Source: JANQIO01 sp043585095 (GTDB lineage: Bacteria; Pseudomonadota; Gammaproteobacteria; Pseudomonadales; Halieaceae). From it: a stretch of 64,000 bases of DNA. Where the stretch lies: positions 2,046,001-2,110,000 of the forward strand of contig CP121321.1 of NCBI GenBank assembly GCA_043585095.1. Reading direction: 5' to 3'. This document shows, piece by piece, positions 9,805 through 18,266 of this stretch; within the stretch, counting starts at the first letter, position 1, and each line of letters opens with the position of its first letter. The translations under genes and the position numbers were made by a program. The notes beneath the pieces are model-generated. The model saw only the letters and a list, made by a program, of their open reading frames with translations, did not search any database and was not told the DNA's origin.

Positions 9805-11515
9805 TCATTCCGCACGTGAGGCTGCACTGGCGTCTCGCAAGGCTTTAAATTCGGTGCCTTCGCGCCAGTTTGGCCACGAACGGCTGTCACCCAGCTGTTC
9901 GGCAATACCGAATAGCAACAGTACATCTTCTGCACTGCCGCTAAGGTCCCAGTTCGGATCGTATTCGTCAGACGGCTTATGGTAATCCTGCTCCGTGTAT
10001 GCGTCTTGCCGCGCTTTACCCCATGCAGCACCGTGCTCACGGCTATCGACCGCTCGGGTCAGGTACAGCGCGGGCACGCCGTGGCGCGCGAAATTGATGT
10101 GGTCTGAGCGATAGTAATAGCCTTTTTCAGGCGTAGGCTCCTGCGTGATCACGCGATCCTGAACTTTCGCTGCGACCTGTAAATAGTCCTCCAACTCGCT
10201 GTTGCCGAAGCCGACAACAGCGATATCCCGGGTGCGGCCATCAACGTTCTTGTAGAGATTATCCATGTTCAGGTTGGCCACCGTGGTTTCCAGGGGCAGC
10301 GTCGGGTTCTCCGCATACCATTGCGAACCCAGTAGGCCAGACTCCTCCGCCGTCACCGCGAGGAACAGCACCGAACGCTCCATGGCGCCTGCCGCTTTGT
10401 GCAGACGCGCCAGCGATATCAAGGCGGCGGTGCCTGAGGCGTTGTCGCTGGCCCCGTTAAACACTTTATCGTCGCTACCGGTGGCGTCTCGCACGCCCAG
10501 ATGGTCCCAGTGCGCGCTGTAGACAATATGCTCCTCCGGGTAACGCGTGCCGGGCAGTCGTGCCAGCACGTTATTACTCATTGCGCTCTCCAGGCTATTG
10601 TTGAGTGTGACCGACATCCTAAGATCGCCCAGCGGCACCGCTTTAAAACCCGGCTGGGTGGCTGCGTCAGCAAGTGCTTCAAAGTCTTTGCCGGCGGCGG
10701 CGAAGAGCTCCCTGGCTACCGATTCGGTGATCCAGGATTCAGCCTTGACCTTAGTTCTGTTTTGGTCGTCCGCAGTCAGTCCTATCTGAGGACCCCGCCA
10801 ACTGCCCCGGACCACGCCCCAGGGGTAGGACGCAGGCGCTGTCTGGTGCACGATCAGTGCGGCGGCAGCGCCCTGGCGTGCCGCCTCCTCATACTTGTAA
10901 ACCCAGCGGCCGTAGTACGTCATCGCGTTGCCGTTGAATAGTGCAGGGTCTTGCGTAGCGAAACCGGGGTCGTTAATCAGCATCACAACCGTTTTGCCGC
11001 GCACGTCCAAATCGGCATAGTCATTCCAACCCCGCTCTGGTGCGTTGATGCCGTAACCCACGAAGACCATCTCGGCATCCTTTACCGCCACCGTCTCCAG
11101 CTGCTGCTGTGTTCCCACCATCATTTCTGTGGCGTAGGCCAGATCACGGCTGTAATCACTGCCTCGAATGGCCATAACCACGCCGGGATCTGTCTCCACC
11201 GAGGTGATCGGCACAGGCTGCACCCAACTATCACCATTACCGGGCTCCAGGCCCAGAGACTTAAACGCATCTATCAGGTAGGCCACGGTGAGTTCTTCAC
11301 CTTCCGTGGCAGGTGCGCGCCCACCAAAGGCGTCCGAAGCCAGTACGGCTATATGTTTGTGAAGGTCGGCTTCAACGGACTCACGCAAAATGTCCAATGC
11401 CAGGGGCGCGGGAGCTACAGATTGACCGGTAACTTGCTGCTCTTTCCTACCTCTCACAGGCAAGCAATGCAGCACATAAGCACACAATCGATAAACGCAG
11501 GATGGGAAAAAGCAT
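9805..11515 (-). CDS. M28-family metallopeptidase; lipoprotein signal peptide is out of frame with the body
   Basis: A zinc aminopeptidase or carboxypeptidase-like enzyme with a PA insert. The body keeps the metal ligands: AHWDHLG (His, Asp), SDNASG (Asp), TAEESGLLG (Glu pair) and a late YRSDHINF His. The uninterrupted frame runs 9805-11487 and begins only at TTG/GTG codons, with no signal peptide. Twenty-eight bp further upstream an ATG at 11513-11515, preceded by GAGAGAG, opens a frame reading MLFPILRLSIVCLCAALLAC, a textbook lipoprotein signal. It stops two codons later (TAG, 11447-11449). Removing one base near 11450-11455 joins the two frames, so I take 11515 as the ancestral start. Either the gene is disrupted or the sequence has a one-base error. 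Confidence 0.85.
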
Positions 11516-11589
11516 CGAACTCTCTCGGCAACAAGTCTGTAAGCAGTCTAACAAAGCTGGCATACGACGGTGCAAGCGCCAAATCAGTC

Positions 11590-11595
11590 TATAAT
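11590..11595 (+). promoter_or_regulatory. Candidate -10 box for the POT transporter gene
   Basis: A perfect TATAAT lies 31 bp upstream of the transporter ATG. No good -35 hexamer is seen at the usual spacing, so this is a weak or activator-dependent candidate. It also lies within the divergent upstream region of the M28 peptidase gene. Confidence 0.35.
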
Positions 11596-11626
11596 GCGCG
11601 ATTCCCAAACAACCAAGTCCATTTAA

Positions 11627-13219
11627 ATGTCCGACCAGCCTGCTGCCTCCGCCGCTTCCACGACCACGTCAGCTGACTCTACGAATGCGGGGGCCGCGGT
11701 GTACCCGGACCTGCTGGGTCACCCCCGGGGCCTCTATATCTGTTTTGCCACAGAGATGTGGGAGCGCTTCTCGTTTTACGGCATGAAGTACCTGTTGCTT
11801 CTGTACCTGACCAAGTACCACCTGTTCAGTGACAGCATGGGCCTGGACGTATTGGGAAGCTATGCGGCTCTCGTCTATGCGATGCCGGTGATAGGCGGCC
11901 TGATCGCTGATCGCTACCTGGGCATGCGCAAGGCGGTGATCTTCGGCGGGATCATGCTGGTGCTGGGCCATCTGGGTATGGCTATTGAGGGCGACCAGGC
12001 ACAGCTGGTCAACGGTGTCGTTGTGCGTGATGACGGCGCCCTACAGATATTTTACTTATCCTTAGCGTTAATCGTTATCGGCGTGGGTTTTCTTAAACCC
12101 AATATATCGACCATCGTCGGCCAGCTCTATGAAGAAGGTGACCCTCGCCGCGACTCGGGGTTCACGATTTTCTATATGGGCATCAACATCGGTGCGTTTA
12201 GCGCCGCGCTGTTATGCGGCTACCTGGGTGAGACCCTGGGCTGGGCCTACGGCTTTGGGGCTGCTGGCGTGGGCATGGTGATCGGCCTGATAACCTTTAC
12301 TCTTGGCCAGAAGTATTTGCTGGGCCACGCCGAACCCCACGACCCCGACGTATTGAAGACACGCGGATTGGGACCGATTAATAAAGAGTGGACGATCTAT
12401 GTGCTGGCTATCGGTTCGGTCGCGGCAGTTTGGCAAATGCTGCAGTACCACGCCGTGGTAGAAGCAACTTTAAATATCCTCGCCCTGACGGTGCTGGCGG
12501 GACTGGGTTGGTTTCTCACCCAGCGCTGCAACAAGGTCGAGCGAGAACGTATGTTTGTGCTGATCGTTTTGACGATGTCCACGGTGGTTTTCTGGGCGCT
12601 GTTCGAGCAAAGCGCGGCGTCCATGACCCTTTTTGCGGACCGTGTGGTGGATAGAAGTCTACTCGGCATGGAGCTTACTGCCGCGCAGTTCGGGTCACTG
12701 AATGCGCTGTTCATCTTTACCCTGGCCCCGCTGTTTGCGTGGTTGTGGATGCGCCTGGCACGTGCCGGGCTTGAGCCCTCAACATCGGTGAAGTTCGCGC
12801 TGGGCATTGCACAGGCCGGCCTTGGCTTTGGTGCGCTTGTGGTCGGTGCTTCCATGCCGGATGAATCGGGGCGCGTTGCCGCAATCTGGTTAGTGTTTGC
12901 CTATATGCTGCACACCACCGGTGAGCTGTGTCTGTCGCCAGTGGGCCTGTCGGCCGTTACCAAGCTCGCCGTGCCCAGTGTGGTTGGTGTGATGATGGGC
13001 GCCTGGTTCCTGGCCACGGCCTATTCAGAATTTGTCGCCGCTCAGATCGCCAAGGTCGCGGCCATTCCCGCCGACCCTGGCGCAATCAATGACGTGGCCA
13101 CAGCGCTGGCGCGCTACACCGCGCTGTTCTCCGATCTGTTCTGGGTCGGTCTGGGCGTCGGTGCGGTAGTGCTGCTTATATCACCCGTGCTCAAGAAAAT
13201 GACTCACGGAATCAACTAG
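11627..13219 (+). CDS. POT/PTR2-family proton-dependent di/tripeptide transporter
   Basis: Inner-membrane H+-coupled peptide symporter of 530 residues. The N-terminal tail is Ala/Ser/Thr-rich. The first helix carries the POT signature EMWERFSFYG (about residues 45-54), whose ExxER residues take part in proton coupling. Conserved GxxxxDRxLG-type loop LIADRYLGMRKA and FYMGINIGA follow. About twelve to fourteen hydrophobic segments are visible. It ends 9 bp before the next gene, with which it probably forms an operon. Together with the divergent M28 peptidase and the peptide ABC system this suggests a peptide-scavenging neighbourhood. Confidence 0.92.
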   Translation: MSDQPAASAASTTTSADSTNAGAAVYPDLLGHPRGLYICFATEMWERFSFYGMKYLLLLYLTKYHLFSDSMGLDVLGSYAALVYAMPVIGGLIADRYLGMRKAVIFGGIMLVLGHLGMAIEGDQAQLVNGVVVRDDGALQIFYLSLALIVIGVGFLKPNISTIVGQLYEEGDPRRDSGFTIFYMGINIGAFSAALLCGYLGETLGWAYGFGAAGVGMVIGLITFTLGQKYLLGHAEPHDPDVLKTRGLGPINKEWTIYVLAIGSVAAVWQMLQYHAVVEATLNILALTVLAGLGWFLTQRCNKVERERMFVLIVLTMSTVVFWALFEQSAASMTLFADRVVDRSLLGMELTAAQFGSLNALFIFTLAPLFAWLWMRLARAGLEPSTSVKFALGIAQAGLGFGALVVGASMPDESGRVAAIWLVFAYMLHTTGELCLSPVGLSAVTKLAVPSVVGVMMGAWFLATAYSEFVAAQIAKVAAIPADPGAINDVATALARYTALFSDLFWVGLGVGAVVLLISPVLKKMTHGIN

Positions 13220-13228
13220 GAGAACACC

Positions 13229-14482
13229 ATGGCGACAACCGCCGCTGACACCAACCCAAAAGACCAGCGTGACTATGACATTATTGTGTTTGGCGCCACC
13301 GGCTTTACTGGTCAGCTGGTCGCTGAATACCTGCTGGCAGAATACGGTGTTGGCAACGATTTGCACTGGGCCATGGCTGGCCGGAGCCTTGAAAAACTAA
13401 AGACGGTTCGCGATGAACTTGGCGACGAGCGTATTACCCTGTTAGTAGCTGACAGTAACGACGACGCGTCTCTACAGGCGCTGGCGCGGCAAACAAAGGT
13501 TGTTTGCTCCACAGTAGGCCCCTATGCCTTGTACGGATCAAAGTTGATCGCGGCGTGTGTCGCCGAGGGCACGGACTACTGCGATTTAACCGGTGAACCC
13601 CACTGGATGAAGAACATGATCGAGGCACATCAGGCTGACGCCGAGCAGAGCGGCGCGCGCATCGTGCACAGCTGTGGTTTCGACAGCATCCCCTCGGATA
13701 TGGGTGTGCTGTTTCTACAAAACGCCATGCAGGCCGCCCACGGACACCCGGCTGACCACATCAAGTTTCGCATGGATAAAGTCAAGGGCACCTTCTCGGG
13801 TGGCACTTTTGCCAGCATGCTCAACCTGATGGAAGAGGCGGGCCGCGATAAAGAATTGCGTGAGGTTCTGGCCGACCCCTATGCACTTAACCCCGAGGGC
13901 TCCGTTCGCGGCGATGACGTAAACGATCAAACCGGCGCGCAGTACGATGAGGACTTCGAGCGCTGGACGCTGCCTTTCGTGATGGCATCGATCAATACCC
14001 GTGTCGTGCGTCGCTCCGATGCGCTAATGGACAATCGCTACGGCGAAGGTTTTCGCTACGAAGAGGCGATGCTGGCTCCAAAGGATATGGGTACGGTGAA
14101 AGCCAAGCTTGCCGCGACTGGCATGATGGCAGGCATGATATCCATGGCCGTCCCGCCTATTCGCGCGGTCGCCAAACGGTTTTTACCCAAACCCGGCGAG
14201 GGCCCCAGCCCCGAGGCGCGGGAGAACGGCTTCTTTGAGGCGTTGCTGTACGGCGTCAATGAAGCCGACCGGGACGCCGACATGATCGCACGGGTCACCG
14301 GTGACCGCGATCCCGGCTACGGCTCAACGTCAAAGATGCTGGGGGAATCGGCCGTCTGTTTGGCCAAAGACACTCCCATCACGGCAGGAGGATTCTGGAC
14401 TCCGGCATCCGCGTTAGGCGAGTCATTGCTGGAACGCTTGCAGGCTAAGGCCGGGCTGACCTTTGAGATTGTTGACCCTTAA
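13229..14482 (+). CDS. Saccharopine dehydrogenase-like NAD(P)-binding oxidoreductase (trans-acting enoyl reductase type)
   Basis: A 417-residue protein with an N-terminal Rossmann domain. The nucleotide-binding motif is IIVFGATGFTGQLVAEYL (about residues 14-31), and the first 120 residues match the saccharopine dehydrogenase NADP-binding family (FVxxGPYxxYG-like VGPYALYGSKL). The rest resembles the mycobacterial trans-acting enoyl reductase and eukaryotic SCCPDH family rather than true lysine-pathway enzymes, so the substrate is unknown. An AGGAG ribosome site lies 8 bp before the ATG. The following DNA is the tRNA-Thr repeat field, on the opposite strand. Confidence 0.85.
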   Translation: MATTAADTNPKDQRDYDIIVFGATGFTGQLVAEYLLAEYGVGNDLHWAMAGRSLEKLKTVRDELGDERITLLVADSNDDASLQALARQTKVVCSTVGPYALYGSKLIAACVAEGTDYCDLTGEPHWMKNMIEAHQADAEQSGARIVHSCGFDSIPSDMGVLFLQNAMQAAHGHPADHIKFRMDKVKGTFSGGTFASMLNLMEEAGRDKELREVLADPYALNPEGSVRGDDVNDQTGAQYDEDFERWTLPFVMASINTRVVRRSDALMDNRYGEGFRYEEAMLAPKDMGTVKAKLAATGMMAGMISMAVPPIRAVAKRFLPKPGEGPSPEARENGFFEALLYGVNEADRDADMIARVTGDRDPGYGSTSKMLGESAVCLAKDTPITAGGFWTPASALGESLLERLQAKAGLTFEIVDP

Positions 14483-14484
14483 AA

Positions 14485-14952
14485 GGCTGGCGGAAATAGG
14501 AATCGAACGGGGCGGCCACCCGCATACGGCCTGACCTGTGTGAATCTAGAGTTTAACTATAGTGGTGCCGGAAATAGGAGTCGAACGGGGCGGCCATCCG
14601 CATACGGCCTGACCTGTGTGAATCTAGAGTTTAACTATAGTGGTGCCGGAAATAGGAGTCGAACGGGGCGGCCATCCGCATACGGCCTGACCTGTGTGAA
14701 TCTAGAGTTTAACTATAGTGGTGCCGGAAATAGGAATCGAACGGGGCGGCCATCCGCATACGGCCTGACCTGTGTGAATCTAGAGTTTAACTATAGTGGT
14801 GCCGGAAATAGGAATCGAACGGGGCGGCCATCCGCATACGGCCTGACCTGTGTGAATCTAGAGTTTAACTATAGTGGTGCCGGAAATAGGAATCGAACGG
14901 GGCGGCCATCCGCATACGGCCTGACCTGTGTGAATCTAGAGTTTAACTATAG
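14485..14952 (-). repeat. Six tandem 78-bp repeats, each starting with the 3' end of the adjacent tRNA-Thr gene
   Basis: Copies begin at 14485 (degenerate), 14563, 14641, 14719, 14797 and 14875, exactly 78 bp apart; the next step, 14953, is the CCA end of the real tRNA. Each copy starts with 24 bp identical or nearly identical to the tRNA 3' end (acceptor strand plus T-loop) and then diverges into a 54-bp spacer that contains a GGCC-GGCC stem. Copies are nearly perfect, implying recent or homogenised amplification. The layout resembles the tandem repeats distal to E. coli tyrT. The long plus-strand open frame through the array is a by-product of the 78-bp period, which is divisible by three. 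Confidence 0.95.
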
Positions 14953-15028
14953 TGGTGCCGGAAATAGGAATCGAACCTACGACCTTCTCATTACGAATGA
15001 GCTGCTCTACCGACTGAGCTATTCCGGC
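14953..15028 (-). tRNA. tRNA-Thr (anticodon CGU)
   Basis: On the minus strand the sequence folds as a complete 76-nt tRNA including encoded CCA. The acceptor stem is GCCGGAA/TTCCGGC, the D-arm AGCTCAGTCGGTAGAGC, the anticodon arm CTCAT-TCGTAAT-GAG-type with anticodon CGU, and the T-loop TTCGATT. It closely resembles E. coli thrW. Its 3' end is the template for the six downstream repeats. Confidence 0.97.
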
Positions 15029-15055
15029 ATCAGGAGGGGGATTTAAAGGCCGCGC

Positions 15056-15084
15056 AGTCTACCCGCCCACCCCTTGTGGCGCAA
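15056..15084 (-). promoter_or_regulatory. Candidate sigma-70 promoter of tRNA-Thr
   Basis: On the minus strand a -35 TTGCGC (15079-15084) and a -10 TAGACT (15056-15061) are separated by 17 bp. A GC-rich discriminator (GCGCGGCC) follows, as in stable-RNA promoters. The box lies 28 bp upstream of the mature tRNA 5' end and in the spacer shared with the divergent membrane-protein gene. Confidence 0.6.
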
Positions 15085-15108
15085 GGCTTTGACGCGTAAA
15101 TTGACGGC

Positions 15109-17460
15109 GTGAAAACCTTCCGTATCAGCTTTAGCGGCGAGACCCTGCCTGGGGTTGATCGCGACGTCGCCAAGCGCGGATTGGCGCAGTTCTACAAGCT
15201 CGAAAACAGCCACGATGTTGAAGGTTTTTTTACCGGCAAGACCTTAACGCTGAGACGAAGGCTCTCCAAGGAAGACGCGGCAACCCTTTACGTCACACTG
15301 CGAAAGCTGGGGCTGGATATCCGAATCGAAGCGGAAGCAGAGGCGGCGGACACTCTCATGGCCAGCAAAGAGGAAGCGCCCACAGAAACTGCACCCAAAC
15401 CGAACGATCTGCCGAAGACCAAGCCCAGACTCAAGTCCAAACCTACCAATCCCGATAGTGACCAGGCGAAGCCAGCCAAGAGGCTAAAGCAGGCGGACCA
15501 GACCACACCACCCAGGCCCAAGAGGTCTGTAAGGTCGCCAGCCAAAGACGCGGCGAAAACCACAGTGGCTTCCAGTAAAAGTGCTGCACTTTCCAATACA
15601 CCCGCAGAGCCTTCTAATAAACCCGCTGCGGCCTCTAGTAAAACCGCTGCGGCCCCTAATAAAACCGCTGCGGCCTCTAGTAAAACCGCCGCGGCGCGGT
15701 CGAAAATAGCCGATGCGCCAACGCCGCGGCGCAAGCAGCGCGGCGCACCCAATCTGTTTGATCTGCGTGCCGCGGGTGCCGAGACCAGCTCTGCGCAGCC
15801 AGCCGATATGCTGGCACCCTCGGCGTTTATCGGAGCAGCCATACTGACGCTGGCACTATTATTGATAGCGTTTCGGTTTCTGGTCAGTAGCATTGAGGAA
15901 GCGCCGATTGGGCTGGGCGCCATTACTGTTGGCGCAGATGGCAGCCCCGCCGTGATCGTGAACGACCAACTGCTGCGTCATGATCGAGCCGGGCTGCCCG
16001 GCGCGCTTGAAGATGGCGCCGCCCTGAAACTGGCAGAATCAGCGCAGCTAGCGCTGCCGACACGAAACATCCTGATCACGCTACGGCGGCCTTTTGACAC
16101 GTGGCTGCCGGCTTCGCTGCAATCCTTATTGGGCATTCACTCTAAAGCGGGGCAACTTGATCGCTGCCAGTTGGACCAGAATCGCTGCGAGACATTGCGC
16201 GCCGATCTAAGCGATGCCGCGTTCGTGCTGTCACCGCGCAATGACTCACTTATTCTGGCTGACGCCAAGGCAGACCAGCTTCTACTGCTGGGTGGCAGCG
16301 GGCAGACACTGGCCAGCCAGCCCCTACCCCTGTCTGCGCCCTTGTCGCTCTCGCTTAGCGATGGCCTGCTATTCCTGATTCAGGCCGGAGAGCCAGTAGT
16401 CAATGTCATCAAACCCGACGCAGAGGATTTCGGCAGCGTTCTGGAACGCATTGAGCTGGAGGGCGCAGACTTTCCTGTCGCTATGGCACCGCTGGGGAGG
16501 AGTTGGTGGCTGCTGGACCAGACTGCTTCAACTTCAGAATCATCGGCAGCAAACAGTCCAAACACGCGCTTTCGCTTGCTCGAGTACGACCGGGGTTGGA
16601 CGCTGCAGAACACTGTGCTGCTTCCTGAGGGCAGCCGCTTCTCGACGCTGGTGCCGTGGGCTGCAAAACTGCTACTGGCAGATACATCACAGGGTCAGGT
16701 CCTCCGTGTCGCCGCTGACGGCGTCATCGAGGCTCCCTTAAGCGAAGAGGCTATAAACGAGGTGATTGCCAAGCGAGACAAGCAGGAGGCACGGGGCCGT
16801 GCACTTCAGCTTTCAGTGCTGGCAATCCTGTCTTTGCTCATTGCCGCCCTGCTGGCCTTTGGCAGCTTTAAGGCCCTGCAACATAAGGTCTACCGTGTGA
16901 AAGCTGATGCCGACGAGGCTGAGTTCGATATCAGTAGCAATGCTATCGATTGGCTGGACCCGGCACCCGACCCTACCAGAACCCTTAGGCGCTGCAGTCT
17001 GGGATTGCTGCTCTCAGCGCCGCTGCTGTTATTCGCCGCAGCGATAACCCCTGCAGGCATCACCTACGGCCTTGCGCTGGCGCTACTATCAATTGGCTTT
17101 GCGGGCTTATGCTACGGACTTGAGCAATCCATCGGCTGCCATCTCGGCAAAGCGGATGACTGTCTCGTTTTGGTTGACCATAGACGCTACTACCGTGTGG
17201 GCCGCGGGCCTCGCGTTCAGTATCTTAATAACTTTGTGATGATTGATGACGTGGTGGTGTATTTGGGCAATCGCCTGCTGCCGCTATTTTCGGAAGACGC
17301 ACTCAAAACAGATTTTGAACCGCTGGTGAAGCGAGGTATACGGGTGGATGGCACCACCCTGCGCATCAAATTAATTGATCTTCGCCATCCGCTCGTTTAC
17401 GGCGTCATTGCACTTTCGACGTCTGTGATTGCGGCGCTGCTGGTAATACTGATTAGCTGA
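15109..17460 (+). CDS. Large membrane protein of unknown function with a Lys/Ala/Ser repeat linker
   Basis: A 783-residue protein starting at GTG. The first ~85 residues form a compact basic domain (MKTFRISFSGETLPGVDRD...) of the kind found at the N-terminus of some gammaproteobacterial membrane proteins. A disordered Lys/Pro/Ala/Ser linker follows (about 95-215) with short degenerate repeats such as SSKTAAA and PNKTAAA. A membrane helix lies near 235-258. A periplasmic region of about 300 residues follows, with beta-propeller-like spacing of hydrophobic strands. Helices recur near 565-590, 625-665 and at the C-terminus. I do not recognise a catalytic motif. The topology suggests an envelope sensor or scaffold. 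It is followed at once by lutA. Confidence 0.75.
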   Translation: MKTFRISFSGETLPGVDRDVAKRGLAQFYKLENSHDVEGFFTGKTLTLRRRLSKEDAATLYVTLRKLGLDIRIEAEAEAADTLMASKEEAPTETAPKPNDLPKTKPRLKSKPTNPDSDQAKPAKRLKQADQTTPPRPKRSVRSPAKDAAKTTVASSKSAALSNTPAEPSNKPAAASSKTAAAPNKTAAASSKTAAARSKIADAPTPRRKQRGAPNLFDLRAAGAETSSAQPADMLAPSAFIGAAILTLALLLIAFRFLVSSIEEAPIGLGAITVGADGSPAVIVNDQLLRHDRAGLPGALEDGAALKLAESAQLALPTRNILITLRRPFDTWLPASLQSLLGIHSKAGQLDRCQLDQNRCETLRADLSDAAFVLSPRNDSLILADAKADQLLLLGGSGQTLASQPLPLSAPLSLSLSDGLLFLIQAGEPVVNVIKPDAEDFGSVLERIELEGADFPVAMAPLGRSWWLLDQTASTSESSAANSPNTRFRLLEYDRGWTLQNTVLLPEGSRFSTLVPWAAKLLLADTSQGQVLRVAADGVIEAPLSEEAINEVIAKRDKQEARGRALQLSVLAILSLLIAALLAFGSFKALQHKVYRVKADADEAEFDISSNAIDWLDPAPDPTRTLRRCSLGLLLSAPLLLFAAAITPAGITYGLALALLSIGFAGLCYGLEQSIGCHLGKADDCLVLVDHRRYYRVGRGPRVQYLNNFVMIDDVVVYLGNRLLPLFSEDALKTDFEPLVKRGIRVDGTTLRIKLIDLRHPLVYGVIALSTSVIAALLVILIS

Positions 17461-17494
17461 GTGCGTGCGCAACACAATACGGTATGCTTGCACT

Positions 17495-18266
17495 ATGAAT
17501 GACAGCACTGCACCTCAAGTCGCCCTATTCGTCACCTGCCTGGCAGACTTGTTCCGTCCCTCGGTCGCGTTTTCCAGCATTGCACTGCTGGAAGCGGCTG
17601 GCTGCGAAGTAACCGTGCCGGAAACACAAACCTGCTGCGGCCAACCCGGCTACAACAGCGGTGCGATAGACGAAAGCCGCCCTCTGGCAAAACAGCTTAT
17701 CGATGCCTTTGCAGGGTTTAACTATGTGGTCATGCCGTCTGGCTCTTGCGCCGGCATGGTCAAGCATCACTACCCGAGCCTGCTTGCAGACGAGGACGAC
17801 TGGCACGCCAAAGCCCTTGACCTGGCAGGGCGCTGTTGGGAGATAACCACATTCCTGGATGAAGTGCTGCAGTTTCAACCCGCTGCTAGCGTATTAGATG
17901 GACAGGACATCACCTATCACGACAGCTGCGCTGGCCTGCGTGAAATGGGCATTAAAAGCGCAGCCTCGCAACCTGCTCGGCAAGTCTGGCGTGCAAGTCA
18001 GCGAGATGCAGTACACCGAAGTCTGCTGTGGTTTTGGCGGTACGTTTTGCGCGAAAATGCCCGCGCTGTCCGAGAAGATGACAGCGGACAAACTGCGCAA
18101 CGTTACTGACACCGGAGCCAGCATGCTACTGGGAGGTGATCTGGGTTGCCTGCTCAACATCGCCGGTCGTGCGAGTCGCGAGGGGGTTGCCCTCGAAGTC
18201 CGCCACGTCACTGAAGTGCTTGCCGGCAGCCTTGACGGTCCCGCTATCGGCGAGGGCAACTCATGA
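17495..18266 (+). pseudogene. lutA: Lactate utilization protein A (Fe-S oxidoreductase), frameshifted
   Basis: LutA/YkgE subunit of the iron-sulfur L-lactate dehydrogenase complex. The ATG at 17495 opens MNDSTAPQVALFVTCLADLF, with the first CCG domain motif CCGQPGYN. The reading then leaves the family after HDSCAGLREMGIK near 17955 and ends at 18109. The plus-one frame carries the expected continuation, QPRNLLGKSGVQVSEM followed by the second motif CCGFGGTFC, to a stop at 18266 that overlaps the lutB start (ATGA). Removing one A from the AAAA run near 17952-17956 restores one ~256-residue protein. This is either a recent pseudogene or a homopolymer error. Confidence 0.85.

Noticed and set aside
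14485..14952. Possible CRISPR array
   Set aside because: The whole 78-bp unit is repeated with no unique spacers, each unit contains the tRNA 3' end, and no cas genes are present.
14540..15046. 168-residue open frame with a 26-residue repeat
   Set aside because: It is produced by the 78-bp tandem array, whose length is divisible by three, and runs across the antisense strand of tRNA-Thr. No ribosome site or family match.
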